Shown here one piece after another: positions 23,806 to 33,058 of a DNA stretch of 40,122 nucleotides (position 1 is its first letter; every line of letters begins with the position of its first letter). This DNA comes from Actinomycetota bacterium (GTDB lineage: Bacteria > Actinomycetota > Actinomycetes > Mycobacteriales > HKI-0501), in the NCBI GenBank assembly GCA_030840805.1, contig JAVEDU010000088.1, positions 1-40,122 of the forward strand, given 5' to 3'. The translations under genes and the position numbers were made by a program. The notes beneath the pieces were generated by a model, which saw only the letters and a program-made list of their open reading frames with translations, searched no databases and was not told the origin of the DNA.

Positions 23806-24645
23806 ATGCGAAATGGACGCTCGCCCGCGCCACACCCGGACCACGCCCACCGCTCCTGGACCCACGAACTGACCGAGCTCGCCGCCCTCTTCCTCACCGT
23901 CGGGGCCGCCCATCTGCTGGCGAACCTCCTCGGGCATCAGCAGCACGGCCCGTACCTCCTCGTCGGCGCCGGGATCTCGCTCGTGACCGTCTCCGCTGCC
24001 GTGCGTCTCGGCCACCACCGTCGTCGCGTGCGCCGGCGCGCCGCCACCGCCGCGGCGCAGCTCGCCACCGGGAAGGTGGCGCGGCGGGGAACCGGCGAGG
24101 GCTCGGGACTGTGGCGGATCCGCACGACCGTCCGGGACGACCCCGGTGCGCTGGCCCGACTGTCCACCGTTCTCGGGGAGCGGGGCGTGAACATCCTCGG
24201 CGTCCAGCTGTACCCGCTGGCGGACGGCGTCGCCGACGAGTTCATCGTCGAGGCACCGCCGTGGCTCGGGGACGAGGCGCTCGCCGAGGCGGTGCTGGCC
24301 GGCCACGGCGCCCATCCGGAGGTGACCTGCGCCCACGTCCGCGACCTCGCCGATCTGCCCACCCGGGCGCTGCGGCTCGCGATCCGGGTCGCCGCCGATC
24401 CCGACGCGCTGGCCGAGGCGCTGGCGGAGCTGTGCGGGCACTGCGCTGTCGCCGTCCAGCCGTCGGCGGCCGGGCGCGGGCCGGAGTTCGACGGCACCAC
24501 GCTGCGCCTGAGCGACGGGACGGGCCGCGACCTCGTGGTGACGCGGCCGATGTCGCCGTTCACCCCCGCCGAGTACGCCCGGGCCCAGGTGCTCGTCGCA
24601 CTGGCCCGCGACCGGCGGGCCGTCCGGCAGCCCGATCCGGGCTGA
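23806..24645 (+). CDS. ACT-domain protein with membrane segments
   Basis: 279 residues. Hydrophobic stretches at about 22-42 and 48-66 (ELAALFLTVGAAHLLANLL, PYLLVGAGISLVTVSAAV) look like two membrane helices followed by a basic loop. From about 102 the sequence LWRIRTTVRDDPGALARLS and LGERGVNILGVQLYPL is a clear ACT domain, a small-molecule sensing fold; a second, weaker one may lie at 184-260. The protein is probably a membrane-linked sensor of an amino acid or related ligand. It is divergent from the egt operon. The ribosome binding site is weak. Confidence 0.7.
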   Translation: MRNGRSPAPHPDHAHRSWTHELTELAALFLTVGAAHLLANLLGHQQHGPYLLVGAGISLVTVSAAVRLGHHRRRVRRRAATAAAQLATGKVARRGTGEGSGLWRIRTTVRDDPGALARLSTVLGERGVNILGVQLYPLADGVADEFIVEAPPWLGDEALAEAVLAGHGAHPEVTCAHVRDLADLPTRALRLAIRVAADPDALAEALAELCGHCAVAVQPSAAGRGPEFDGTTLRLSDGTGRDLVVTRPMSPFTPAEYARAQVLVALARDRRAVRQPDPG

Positions 24646-24706
24646 ATACCCGCCCCCGCTGTGCCGACGGGCCCCCGGCCGGGCCTCCCGCGTGTGAATA
24701 TCTGCA

Positions 24707-26563
24707 GTGTCGGGGCAGCATCTGCGGGCGGTGGGCAACTTGCGACGTACGCGCGTCTCCCTGGCGGTCCTCACCGCCGGGCTCGGCACGGTGCTGGTCA
24801 GCCTGTGCGCGGACCGCGCCGCGGACCTCGCTCCCGGGTGGTGGCGGTGGGGTCTCGGCGCCGCGATGTCCGTGGTCGCCACGGTCACGCTCACGTGGCG
24901 GCTGGGCCGCCAGCCCGGTCCGGCGCGGATGCAGCTGCGCCTCGCCGACCACGAGGGCAGGCCCCGCCGGCTCGCCGAGGTGAGCGTCGCCGACCTCGGC
25001 GTACACCCGTCCCGGCTGGTGCGGACCGGCGAGACCGCGACCCCGTACCTCCCCAGGGACGCGGACGCCGCCGTCGCCGCGGCCGTGACCGGTGCGGCGC
25101 GGCTGGTCCTCCTGAGCGGTCCTCGCCTCGCCGGGTGCACCCGCATCCTGGCCGAGGCGGCGACCCGGCTGCTGCCGCAGGTGACCGTCGTCGTCCCGGT
25201 CGAGGACCCCGCGGTCGGGGTGGGCCAGTTGATCCGCGAGGCCCGGCGCTGGGTCGGACGCGGCGAGCAGGTCGTGCTGTGGCTGGACGGGATGAGCGCG
25301 GACCGGTTCCGGGAGCTCGACCCCGGGATGCTCGCGTGGGCGGGGCCGGGCGTACGGGTGTTCGCCACCGTCGACGCCGAGACGCTCCGCGGCCGCCGAC
25401 CGGTGCCCGGGAACGCGGCGTGGATCGCGTTGGACGTGCTGTCCGAGCCCGAGCGGCGCCGCCTCGCGGGCCACGAGCGGTACCGCCATCTCGCCGGCCG
25501 CGCCGAGGGGCGCCCACTCGGCGAGATGCTCGTGACGAGGAGCGAGCTGAACCGTGTCCTGCGGCGCATCGACGACGCGTCGGTGGACCGGGTCGCGTTG
25601 CTGAGGGCCGCCGCCGACTGGTACCGCATCGGCGCGTACGGCCGGTTGGGCGAGAGCACGCTGCGGATGCTGTACCGCGCGTACCGCGAGGAGCTCCACG
25701 GCGGGAACGGGTCCCCGGCGGCGGGCTGGCGGACGGCGCTGGCGTCGGTGTCCGGGTACCTGACCGAGCACGGCCAGGACGGGGAGCGCTGGTACGTCCC
25801 GCATCCGCTGATGTCCCTTGTGGACCGGCCGATCGCCGAACCGCTGTGGGCCCACCTGGCCGCGACCCTGGACGACGAGCGGCGGCTGGACCTGGGAATC
25901 CGGTGCCTCGCCGGGCGGGACCACCGGCATGCGGCCGCCCTGCTCGACCCGCGGCGCGCGGGCGGCGTCGACCCCGGCGACCTGCTGTTCCTGGCGTACG
26001 GGCTGCATCGCGACGGCCGGCTCGTCGAGGCGCGGCAGTGGTACGGGCGGGTGATCGCGTCCGGTCATCCCGACCACGCGCCGACGGCGATGCTCGACCT
26101 CGGCGTACTCGAACGCGAGGACGGGCAACCCGACGAGGCGCGCCGCTGGTTCGGCCGGGCCATCGCCACCGGTCATGTCGGCGAGGCGCCGCGCGGGATG
26201 GTGAACCTCGGGGTGCTCGACCGGGAGGTCGGCCGGGTCGAGGAGGCGCGGCGGTGGTACGCGGAGGCGATCGGCGGCGGCCACCCCGACCAGGCACCGC
26301 GGGCGATGGTCAATCTCGGCATCCTCGAACGCAAGGAGGGCCAGGTGGCGGAGGCGCGGCGCTGGTTCCGCGCCGCGGTGGAGAGCGGGCACCCGGACCA
26401 GGCGCCCGCCGCGATGGTGAACCTCGGGCTGCTGGAGGGGCAGGAGGGACGGCTGCCCGAGGCGCGCCGCTGGTACGTCGAGGCGGTCGGCACCGCGCAT
26501 CTGGTGTGGGCCGGGCGGGCCACGTGTGCCCTCGCGGCGCTGGCCGAGGCGCGCTGCTCCTGA
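24707..26563 (+). CDS. Membrane protein with degenerate P-loop and C-terminal TPR repeats
   Basis: 618 residues from a GTG. Two membrane helices lie near 16-35 and 47-65. Next comes a region resembling STAND-type ATPases of actinobacteria, but the P-loop reads LLSGPRLAGCTRIL, with C144 where lysine is expected. A Walker B-like QVVLWLDGM follows. Residues 425-604 are five tandem 36-residue repeats of the Sel1/TPR kind, with EARRWY and SGHPDQAP as recurring parts. Loss of the lysine should abolish normal ATP hydrolysis, so this may be a regulatory relative. The repeats would bind a protein partner, not identified. Confidence 0.75.
   Translation: MSGQHLRAVGNLRRTRVSLAVLTAGLGTVLVSLCADRAADLAPGWWRWGLGAAMSVVATVTLTWRLGRQPGPARMQLRLADHEGRPRRLAEVSVADLGVHPSRLVRTGETATPYLPRDADAAVAAAVTGAARLVLLSGPRLAGCTRILAEAATRLLPQVTVVVPVEDPAVGVGQLIREARRWVGRGEQVVLWLDGMSADRFRELDPGMLAWAGPGVRVFATVDAETLRGRRPVPGNAAWIALDVLSEPERRRLAGHERYRHLAGRAEGRPLGEMLVTRSELNRVLRRIDDASVDRVALLRAAADWYRIGAYGRLGESTLRMLYRAYREELHGGNGSPAAGWRTALASVSGYLTEHGQDGERWYVPHPLMSLVDRPIAEPLWAHLAATLDDERRLDLGIRCLAGRDHRHAAALLDPRRAGGVDPGDLLFLAYGLHRDGRLVEARQWYGRVIASGHPDHAPTAMLDLGVLEREDGQPDEARRWFGRAIATGHVGEAPRGMVNLGVLDREVGRVEEARRWYAEAIGGGHPDQAPRAMVNLGILERKEGQVAEARRWFRAAVESGHPDQAPAAMVNLGLLEGQEGRLPEARRWYVEAVGTAHLVWAGRATCALAALAEARCS
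25979..26518 (+). repeat. Five in-frame 108-bp repeats coding TPR-like units
   Basis: Units start at about 25979, 26087, 26195, 26303 and 26411. Units 3 to 5 share most residues of the pattern MVNLG-L-(E/D), EARRWY or EARRWF and GHPDQAP, so they probably arose by recent duplication or are kept alike by recombination. Confidence 0.8.
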
Positions 26564-26728
26564 CCCCGGCCCGGAGGTCTCGCGGTCCCCGCCGGGGTCG
26601 TCCGGCCGTTCGATGAGCCGGCGTAGCCCGCCGCGCCAGGTGGACATCGGCGGAGGTATCGCGTGGGTCAGCACCCCCGGATGGGGGATTCGTGACGGTG
26701 TGGTGGCTGGAAAGCTGCTGGTCAGAGC

Positions 26729-26804
26729 TGGTGCGCCCGGCAGGGATCGAACCTGCGGCCAAGTGCTTAGAAGGCACCTGCTCTATCCGCTGAGCTACGG
26801 GCGC
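26729..26804 (-). tRNA. tRNA-Arg(TCT)
   Basis: 76 bases with encoded CCA. The acceptor is GCGCCCG/CGGGCGC, the anticodon stem GTGC/GCAC with loop CTTCTAA gives anticodon TCT, which reads AGA, and the T-loop is TTCGATC. AGA is a rare codon in such GC-rich genomes. Confidence 0.95.
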
Positions 26805-27068
26805 TCGGAAAGGAGAATAGAGCCGCGGACCGTGTCCCGTCGCGGGACGCCCCGACTCCGGCCAGGGGCATCCGCCGGAGGGAATGAAGTCCGCGCACTC
26901 CCGTACCGGAGGAATGCCGCCCCGACCGGCGCGGCGGCGCAGGCAGTCACGTCTCGGTCCATCCCCGCCGTCAGATGACCGGCAATCGACCCGAACCGGT
27001 CACCGACGCGTAGCCGCGTCGAAACACTTTCCCCGCAGTCTTCTAGGGGAACCCAGGAGGTGCAGGAC

Positions 27069-27680
27069 ATGACCCACTCCGTGGTACACGTCGCGGCTCC
27101 CGTGCAGCCCGTCTATGTCGCACTGCCCAAGGGCCGCGTGGTCGTCGTCCGCCCGGCCGAGCCGTCCGACTCCGCCGCCGTCGCGGTGCTGCACAGCCGG
27201 TGCGGCCCTCGGACCCTCCACGACCGGTACCTCTGCCCGCCGCCGCGGGTCACGTCCACCACGCTCCGCGCGCTCGTCTCCCCGGACGGCGGCTGTGCCC
27301 TCGCGGCCGTGACGAAGTCCGGTGACATCGTCGGTCTCGTCCAGGTCGAGGCGGCCCGGGAGCCGGGTACGGCCGACATGGCTCTGCTGGTCCGAGACGA
27401 CTACCAGCGGGTGGGCCTCGGCTCGCTGCTCGCCCGGCACGGGATCCGGACGGCGCTGGCGATGGGGTTCACCGACCTGACCTCCCGCGGAACCGCGTCC
27501 AACGCCCGGCTGGTGCGGATGCTGGTAAGGCTCGGGCTGGGGCCGTACCTGCGGACCGACGAGCGGTACGTGCAGTTGCGCGTACCGCTCGCGGACGCGG
27601 CCGTCGCCGCGGGGCTGGACCGCACCCTCGACCTGACCGACTCGGCCCGCGAGCCCGTGGGGGCAGAGCCGGCGGCCTGA
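27069..27680 (+). CDS. GNAT-family N-acetyltransferase
   Basis: 203 residues. The ATG at 27069 is chosen because AGGAGGT ends about nine bases before it. RPAEPSDSAAVAVLHSRC is the first helix of the fold, followed by VGLVQVEAA and the acetyl-CoA loop DDYQRVGLGSLLARHG, then GTASNARLVRMLVRLG. The N-terminal 30 residues are variable. The group resembles GNAT domains of actinobacterial regulators and protein lysine acetyltransferases, but the substrate is unknown. The gene stands alone and is followed by a hairpin. Confidence 0.88.
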   Translation: MTHSVVHVAAPVQPVYVALPKGRVVVVRPAEPSDSAAVAVLHSRCGPRTLHDRYLCPPPRVTSTTLRALVSPDGGCALAAVTKSGDIVGLVQVEAAREPGTADMALLVRDDYQRVGLGSLLARHGIRTALAMGFTDLTSRGTASNARLVRMLVRLGLGPYLRTDERYVQLRVPLADAAVAAGLDRTLDLTDSAREPVGAEPAA

Positions 27681-27724
27681 ACAGCGCGCGCCCGCGGCGC
27701 ATCCGGGCACGCGAAGGCCGCCAC

Positions 27725-27768
27725 GCGGGGCGCCGCGCAGCACCGTGGGGACGGGTGCGGCGCCCCGC
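27725..27768 (+). terminator. 12-bp perfect hairpin after the acetyltransferase gene
   Basis: GCGGGGCGCCGC (27725-27736) pairs with GCGGCGCCCCGC (27757-27768), loop of 20 bases, 45 bases after the stop. It is GC-only, with no T-run. Confidence 0.6.
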
Positions 27769-27835
27769 TACCACGTTCCGGGTCGCCGTCGGCCGGCTTC
27801 GTTCCTAGGCTGGTCGTGGGACCTGGAGGTGCGTC

Positions 27836-29068
27836 ATCGACGGCACCGGCGATCGCAGAGTTGTCGTGACGGGCATGGGCGCGGTCAGCCCGCTTGGCGT
27901 GGGAGTTCAGCCCACCTGGGAGGCGCTCGTCGCGGGGAAGTCCGGGATCGGTCCGGTCACCGGCATCGACGTCTCGGACCTGCCGGTACGGATCGCCGCG
28001 CAGGCCTCCGACTTCAACGCCCCCGAGCTGCTGGGCGCGAAGCCGGCGCGGCAGCTGGACCGGTTCGCCCAGATGGCGCTGCACGCCGCACGCGAGGCGC
28101 GGGCCCAGGCGGGGCTGGAGGGTGCGCCGGACCGGCCGGATCGCTGGGCGACCGTGGTGTCGACCGGGATCGGCGGGGTGTCGACCGAGGAACGCGCCGT
28201 CGCCGCGACCTCGGGCGAGGGGCGGGTGAGCCCGTTCACGATTCCGGCGTACATCGCCAATGCCGCCGTCGCCGCGGTTGCCCAGGATGCGGGGGCGCGG
28301 GGGCAGGCACTGGCCCCGGTGACCGCCTGTGCGGCGGGCAGCGACGCGGTCGGCATCGGGGCGGACATGATCCGGCTCGGCCGGGCGGACGTCGTCCTGG
28401 TCGGCGGCGCGGAGGCACCGGTGACGCGGTCGATGCTGGCCGGGTTCGCCGCGATGAAGGCGGCCAGCACGCGTAACGACGAGCCCGAAGCGGCGTCCCG
28501 TCCCTTCGACGTGAACCGCGGTGGCCTCGTCGTCGGCGAGGGCGCGGCGATCCTCGTACTCGAGTCCGCGGAGCACGCCGCCGCCCGCGGAGCCGAGGTG
28601 CTCGCCGAGGTGGCGGGGTACGCCGCGACGAACGACGCGTACAACATCACCGCACCGCGCCCGGACGGCCTCGCCGCGTCCGCCGCCCTGCGCAACGCGC
28701 TCGCCGACGCCGGTGTCGAACCGTCCGCGGTGGACTACGTCAATGCGCACGGCACTGGTACCAAGCTGAACGACGAGGTCGAGGCCCGCGTCCTGTCGTC
28801 GGTGCTGGGCGAGGTGCCCACGTCCTCCACCAAGTCCATGACCGGCCACCTGATGGGCGCGGCGGGGGCGCTGGAGGCCGTCATCGCGATCCAGGCCCTT
28901 CGCACCGGGCTGCTGCCACCGACGGTGAACCTGGACGAGATCGACCAGGCCGCGGCGGGTCTCGACCACGTCCGGGGCTCGGCCCGGCGGTCCGACCCGC
29001 GGGTGGCGGTCAGTACGAGCTTCGGCTTCGGCGGGCACAACGCGGTGCTGGTATTCCGGAAGGTGTGA
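27836..29068 (+). CDS. FabF-like beta-ketoacyl-ACP synthase (start uncertain)
   Basis: The product is a complete type II ketosynthase: counted from the GTG at 27866, C155 (VTACAAGS), H295 (NAHGTGTK) and H328 (KSMTGHLMGAAG) form the catalytic triad, and SFGFGGHNAVLVF closes the fold. It extends acyl-ACP by two carbons in fatty-acid or polyketide synthesis. A start at 27866 would lose the conserved first strand, whose residues RRVVVTGMG are encoded just upstream in frame. The ribosome binding site GGAGGT (27825-27830) is correctly spaced for an ATC codon at 27836, and no in-frame ATG, GTG or TTG lies between. I therefore give 27836 as likely start, with 27866 (400 residues) as the fallback. There are no acyl-carrier or other FAS genes next to it, so the chain substrate is unknown. 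Confidence 0.85.
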   Translation: MDGTGDRRVVVTGMGAVSPLGVGVQPTWEALVAGKSGIGPVTGIDVSDLPVRIAAQASDFNAPELLGAKPARQLDRFAQMALHAAREARAQAGLEGAPDRPDRWATVVSTGIGGVSTEERAVAATSGEGRVSPFTIPAYIANAAVAAVAQDAGARGQALAPVTACAAGSDAVGIGADMIRLGRADVVLVGGAEAPVTRSMLAGFAAMKAASTRNDEPEAASRPFDVNRGGLVVGEGAAILVLESAEHAAARGAEVLAEVAGYAATNDAYNITAPRPDGLAASAALRNALADAGVEPSAVDYVNAHGTGTKLNDEVEARVLSSVLGEVPTSSTKSMTGHLMGAAGALEAVIAIQALRTGLLPPTVNLDEIDQAAAGLDHVRGSARRSDPRVAVSTSFGFGGHNAVLVFRKV

Positions 29069-29071
29069 TCG

Positions 29072-29350
29072 TCACTCGTAGTCGCTCGCCATGACCAACA
29101 GCTCGGCAACGGTCCGCCAGGTCGGTTGATCCGGAAGTCGTTCGCCGCGCGCCGTGTAGGCGGCGTCGAGGTCGGTGATCGACGCGGCGAGGGCCTCGAG
29201 GAACCGTTCCAGCGTCGGGTTCTCCCAGGCGCCCGGATGCTTCTGCAGATCGGCGAGCATCGCCCGGACCGTCCGGGCCGCGTCCTCGCGGGTCTCGACA
29301 TCGGCGAAGTGTGCGTCGGCGGGCCGACCGATCTCGTCAGGACTCGACAT
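29072..29350 (-). CDS. Small conserved hypothetical protein, DUF7660-like
   Basis: 92 residues. The segment HFADVETREDAARTVRAMLADL, then HPGAWENPTLERFLEALAA and DQPTWRTVAELLVMASDYE match the general pattern (dL..p..WeN.tLe.FLeAla) of small soluble proteins of the DUF7660 kind, some of which accompany toxins as immunity-like proteins; no toxin gene is adjacent here. It is convergent with the ketosynthase gene, three bases apart. The ribosome binding site is weak. Confidence 0.6.
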   Translation of the reverse strand: MSSPDEIGRPADAHFADVETREDAARTVRAMLADLQKHPGAWENPTLERFLEALAASITDLDAAYTARGERLPDQPTWRTVAELLVMASDYE

Positions 29351-29424
29351 GCCCGCATCATCGCCGGTTTACGGCACCGGGTCGAGGCGGCGATCGCACA
29401 GCACATTTCCCGGCTGCTTTTCCG

Positions 29425-29453
29425 CTGTCCACAGGCCCGCTCGCTGTCCACAG
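29425..29453. promoter_or_regulatory. Two CGCTGTCCACAG copies upstream of the ssb-like gene
   Basis: CTGTCCACAG occurs at 29425-29434 and 29444-29453, each preceded by CG or GC. The core CTGTCCACA differs by one base from the actinobacterial DnaA box TTGTCCACA. Two sites 19 bases apart about 100 bases before a single-strand-binding-protein gene could be a DnaA-controlled promoter. Confidence 0.4.
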
Positions 29454-29544
29454 ATTTGGGCCGGGCTCGCCCGTAGGTACCGCTCCGGCGTCACCGTGAA
29501 GTCGCGCGGTCGCCTGACCGTGGCGGACGAGATGGGGAGCGCAG

Positions 29545-30024
29545 ATGAACGACACGTACGTGACGGTGGTGGGTAACGCGGTCGACGCACCCAACCCCCG
29601 CCGGCTGGAGAACGGTACGACGGTCTGCAACTTCCGGGTCGCGTCCACGGCCCGGCGCTTCGACCGTGAGGCCGGTCGGTGGGCCGACGGTGACTCGCTG
29701 TTCCTCAAGGTGACGTGCTGGCGCCAGCTCGCGGACAACGCCGCACAGAGCATCTTCAAGGGCGACCCGGTGGTCGTCGTGGGCCGCCTGTTCACCCGGG
29801 CCTACGAGGTCGAGGGGCAGCGGCGTTCCTCGTACGAGATGGAGGCGGTCAGCGTGGGTCACGACCTCTCGCGGGGCGTGTCGGAGTTCCAGCGCACCGC
29901 GCGGAGCCAGCCGACCTACGAGGTCACGACGGACGTCGACCCGGGTGCCCCCGCCGGCGGGGGCGAGGACGACCTCGACGAGCCGGACTTCACGATGACG
30001 CCGCTGAGCGCGCGGGTGGCGTGA
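29545..30024 (+). CDS. ssb: Single-stranded DNA-binding protein paralogue
   Basis: 159 residues, with GGGGAG upstream. The OB-fold covers residues 1-110: TYVTVVGNAVDAPNPRRLENG, CNFRVASTARRFD, DSLFLKVTCWRQLADNAAQS and GDPVVVVGRLFTRAYEVEGQ. Actinobacteria often carry a housekeeping SsbA with an acidic tip and a second SsbB. Here the end has an acidic DDLDEPDF, but ten more residues (TMTPLSARVA) follow, so the classical partner-binding tip is not at the C-terminus; this suits SsbB. It is not next to rpsF or rpsR, unlike the usual ssbA. Confidence 0.9.
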   Translation: MNDTYVTVVGNAVDAPNPRRLENGTTVCNFRVASTARRFDREAGRWADGDSLFLKVTCWRQLADNAAQSIFKGDPVVVVGRLFTRAYEVEGQRRSSYEMEAVSVGHDLSRGVSEFQRTARSQPTYEVTTDVDPGAPAGGGEDDLDEPDFTMTPLSARVA

Positions 30025-30389
30025 CCGGCGGTCCTCGACGGTGGTCGACGTGGTGGCCGTGCCGCCCGCCGCCGACCCTGGCGTGCGGGGTGGTGGCGGG
30101 CGGCACGGAGAGGAGGAGGTGAGGACGGACGCCGGCGGGATCTGAACCGGTGAGGACGGACGTCGGTGGACCCGACCCGGTGGCGGCCTGCCGTGGCTTC
30201 GTGGTGGGACGTGCGGCGGGTCGGTGGCGGGTCGGTGGCGGCGCCGAGCTGGCGGCGCGGCGGGTCGGTGGCGGGTCGGTGGCGGGCTGGCAGTGGCCCC
30301 TGTGCTGCGTCAACCCCGGTCGGCGGCGAACCAGCCGTGGTCCTGAGCTGGCGGCGAACGGCGCCCGCGCCCGTGCGAGGATCGGCGCC
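30025..30389. other. Intergenic region with direct repeats before cobD
   Basis: No gene is supported. It holds two 21-base copies of GGTGAGGACGGACG(C/T)CGG(C/T)GG starting at about 30118 and 30149. A 29-base block made of GGGTCGGTGGC units occurs twice (30213-30241 and 30257-30285). I see no cobalamin riboswitch here, unlike upstream of cobN. Confidence 0.6.
30213..30285. repeat. 29-bp block repeated twice, built of GGGTCGGTGGC units
   Basis: Copies at 30213-30241 and 30257-30285 are identical; each contains two GGGTCGGTGGC units. The second begins 44 bases after the first. Copy number is likely to vary between strains through slippage. Confidence 0.75.
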
Positions 30390-31460
30390 ATGCGCTTCCA
30401 CCTGCCCGCGACCGGTCGAGGCAGTGGCTCCGGGAGCGGGGCGATCGCCGCCGGGATGCTGCTGGGCGCCGCGCTCGACGCGGTCGTCGGGGACCCCCGG
30501 CGGGCGCACCCCGTCGCGGCGTACGGGCGGGCCGTCGGGGCGGTGGAGCGCCGGATGCACCGCGATGCCCGCGGCGCCGGGGTCGTCTTCACTGCCGTGT
30601 GCGTCGGCGCGCCGGTGCTCGGCGGGGTGGCGCTCCAGCGCGCGAGCCGGGGGAGGCCCGTCGCCCGGACGGTGCTGACCGCGGCGGCGACGTGGGCGGT
30701 CCTCGGCGGCACCACCCTGCGCCGGGAGGCGGCCGCGATGGGCGCCTCGCTCGAGCGCGGTGACCTGACCGCGGCGCGGGCCCGGCTCCCGCACCTCGCC
30801 GGACGGGACCCGTCGGTGCTCGACGCCGCCGGGCTCGCGCGGGCCACCGTGGAGTCCGTCGCGGAGAACACCTCCGACGCCGTCGTCGCCCCGCTCGTCT
30901 GGGGAGCGCTCGGGGGCGTGCCCGGCCTGCTCGGGTACCGCGCGGTGAACACGCTCGACGCGATGGTGGGCCACCGGTCGCCGCGGCACCGGCGCTTCGG
31001 GTGGGCGTCGGCACGTCTCGACGACGTGGCGAACCTGGTCCCGGCCCGGGTCACGGCCGTGCTCACGGTCGCCGCGGCGCCGATCGTGGGCGGGAGCCGC
31101 CGCGAGTCGTGGCGGATCTGGCGCCGCGACGGCCGCGCGCACCCGAGCCCCAACTCGGGCCACTGCGAGGCCTCGGCCGCCGGCGCGATGGGTGTGCGGC
31201 TCGGCGGGCGGAACGTCTACGCCGGCCGGACCGAGGACCGGCCGGGCCTCGGCGACGGCCCGCCGCCGTCCGTGGCCGACGTCGCGCGGGGCGCGCGGCT
31301 GTCCGCCGCCGTCGCGGTCGGGGCCCTGGTGCTGACGGCCGGGCACGTCGCGGCCCGGCCGATGCGGCGGCGCCTGTACGCGGCCGCGCGGGACCGCCTC
31401 GCCGCGCGGTCCGGCGGCGCGGTCCCGTCCCGCCGGGGTGGCACCGGCGGGGCCCGGTGA
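30390..31460 (+). CDS. cobD: Adenosylcobinamide-phosphate synthase
   Basis: 356 residues from the ATG at 30390 (GAGG upstream). This integral membrane enzyme, CobD or CbiB, attaches the aminopropanol arm to adenosylcobyric acid. Family segments are [22 protein letters not shown] at the start, [52 protein letters not shown] and [23 protein letters not shown]. The stop overlaps the cobQ start (GTGA), so the two are coupled. Order in the pathway fits: CobQ makes cobyric acid, CobD uses it. Confidence 0.95.
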   Translation: MRFHLPATGRGSGSGSGAIAAGMLLGAALDAVVGDPRRAHPVAAYGRAVGAVERRMHRDARGAGVVFTAVCVGAPVLGGVALQRASRGRPVARTVLTAAATWAVLGGTTLRREAAAMGASLERGDLTAARARLPHLAGRDPSVLDAAGLARATVESVAENTSDAVVAPLVWGALGGVPGLLGYRAVNTLDAMVGHRSPRHRRFGWASARLDDVANLVPARVTAVLTVAAAPIVGGSRRESWRIWRRDGRAHPSPNSGHCEASAAGAMGVRLGGRNVYAGRTEDRPGLGDGPPPSVADVARGARLSAAVAVGALVLTAGHVAARPMRRRLYAAARDRLAARSGGAVPSRRGGTGGAR

Positions 31461-32983
31461 GCGGCGGTCTCCTCGTCGCCGGCACCACCTCCGACGCGGG
31501 CAAGAGCGTGCTGACTGCGGGAATCTGCCGCTGGCTGCACCGGCGGGGCGTGCGGGTCGCGCCCTTCAAGGCTCAGAACATGTCCAACAACTCCTACGTC
31601 ACCCTCGACGGCGGGGAGATCGGCCGGGCGCAGGCCTTCCAGGCGGCGGCGTGCGGTCTGCCACCGAGCGTCCGCTTCAACCCCGTCCTGCTCAAGCCCG
31701 GCAGTGACCGCCAGTCGCAGGTGGTGGTGCTCGGGCAGGCCGTCGGCACCGTCTCGGCGATGTCGTACCGGGAACGCAAGACGGTCCTGATGGAGGTCGT
31801 CCTGGACACCCTCGCCGGGCTGCGCGTCGACCACGACGTGGTGATCTGCGAGGGGGCCGGCAGCCCCACCGAGATCAACCTCCGGGCCACCGACATCGCC
31901 AACATGGGCCTCGCCCGCGCGGCCGGGCTCGGGGTCATCGTGGTCGGGGACATCGACCGCGGCGGGGTGTTCGCCTCGATGTTCGGCACCCTCGCGCTGC
32001 TCTCCCCGGAGGACCAGGCGTTGGTGGCCGGCTTCGTCGTGAACAAGTTCCGCGGCGACCCCGCCCTGCTGACCCCGGGCCTGGACATGCTCACCGCGCT
32101 CACCGGCCGCCCTGTGCTCGGCACCGTGCCCTATGTGGACGGTCTCTGGCTCGACGCGGAGGACTCCCTGTCGTACGGCGCGGACGGGATCGTCGGACGT
32201 CCGGCCGGGCCCCGCGGCGCCGAGTGGCTCCGCGTCGCGGTGGCGCGGCTGCCCCGGATGAGCAACGTGACCGATGTGGAGGCGCTCGCCGCCGAGCCGG
32301 GCGTGCGGGTGCGCCTCGTCACGGACCCGTCCGGGCTGGTCGACGCGGACCTCGTCGTCCTGCCCGGCAGCAAGTCCACAGTGGAGGACCTGTGCTGGCT
32401 CCGGGACACGGGACTGGCCGACGGGGTGCACGCGCACGCTGCCGCGGGACGTCCGGTCCTGGGGATCTGCGGGGGCTACCAGATGCTCGGTGAGCACATC
32501 GTCGACGACGTGGAGAGCGGCGCGGGCTCGGTGCGGGGGCTCGGGCTGTTGCCGGTGACGGTGACGTTCGCACCACGGAAGACGCTCGGCCGTCCGGCGG
32601 GGACGTCCACCGGCGGGCAGCCGGTCACCGGCTACGAGATCCACCACGGCCGGGCGCGGGTGTCCGGCGGCGAGCCCCTGTTCCGCACCGACGGCGGCGA
32701 GCCGGAGGGCTGCCGCGTCGGGGCGGTGTGGGGCACGCACTGGCACGGCGCGTTCGAGTCGGACGGGTTCCGGCGGGCATTCCTCGCCGAGGTGGCCGGC
32801 GCGGCGGGGCGGCGCGGGTTCGTGCCGGCTCCGGACATCTCCGTCACGGAGCTCCGGGAGCGCACGCTCGACCTGCTCGGGGACCTCGTCGAGGACCATC
32901 TCGACACCGATGCGCTGCTCCGCGTGATCGAGCAGGGACCGCCGACCGGGCTGCCGTTCGTCCCGCCGGGCGCCCCGGCCTGA
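31457..32983 (+). CDS. cobQ: Cobyric acid synthase
   Basis: 508 residues from the GTG at 31457. It has an N-terminal ATPase domain with [34 protein letters not shown] and [14 protein letters not shown], then a class I glutaminase domain with the nucleophile C338 ([11 protein letters not shown]) and H430 ([10 protein letters not shown]). CobQ amidates four side chains of adenosylcobyrinic acid a,c-diamide using glutamine and ATP. It is translationally coupled to cobD. Confidence 0.97.
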   Translation: MSGGLLVAGTTSDAGKSVLTAGICRWLHRRGVRVAPFKAQNMSNNSYVTLDGGEIGRAQAFQAAACGLPPSVRFNPVLLKPGSDRQSQVVVLGQAVGTVSAMSYRERKTVLMEVVLDTLAGLRVDHDVVICEGAGSPTEINLRATDIANMGLARAAGLGVIVVGDIDRGGVFASMFGTLALLSPEDQALVAGFVVNKFRGDPALLTPGLDMLTALTGRPVLGTVPYVDGLWLDAEDSLSYGADGIVGRPAGPRGAEWLRVAVARLPRMSNVTDVEALAAEPGVRVRLVTDPSGLVDADLVVLPGSKSTVEDLCWLRDTGLADGVHAHAAAGRPVLGICGGYQMLGEHIVDDVESGAGSVRGLGLLPVTVTFAPRKTLGRPAGTSTGGQPVTGYEIHHGRARVSGGEPLFRTDGGEPEGCRVGAVWGTHWHGAFESDGFRRAFLAEVAGAAGRRGFVPAPDISVTELRERTLDLLGDLVEDHLDTDALLRVIEQGPPTGLPFVPPGAPA

Positions 32984-33058
32984 CCCGTGCGGGCGGTCCT
33001 ACGCCGACAGAGCCGACGTGGTCTCCGGCCACCCGGACCCGGGACCTACGCTCCGGGC

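Noticed and set aside
30025-30389. Possible second cobalamin riboswitch before cobD
   Set aside because: None of the conserved riboswitch core (GCCACTG, GGAAGCCGGTG) is present; only direct repeats.
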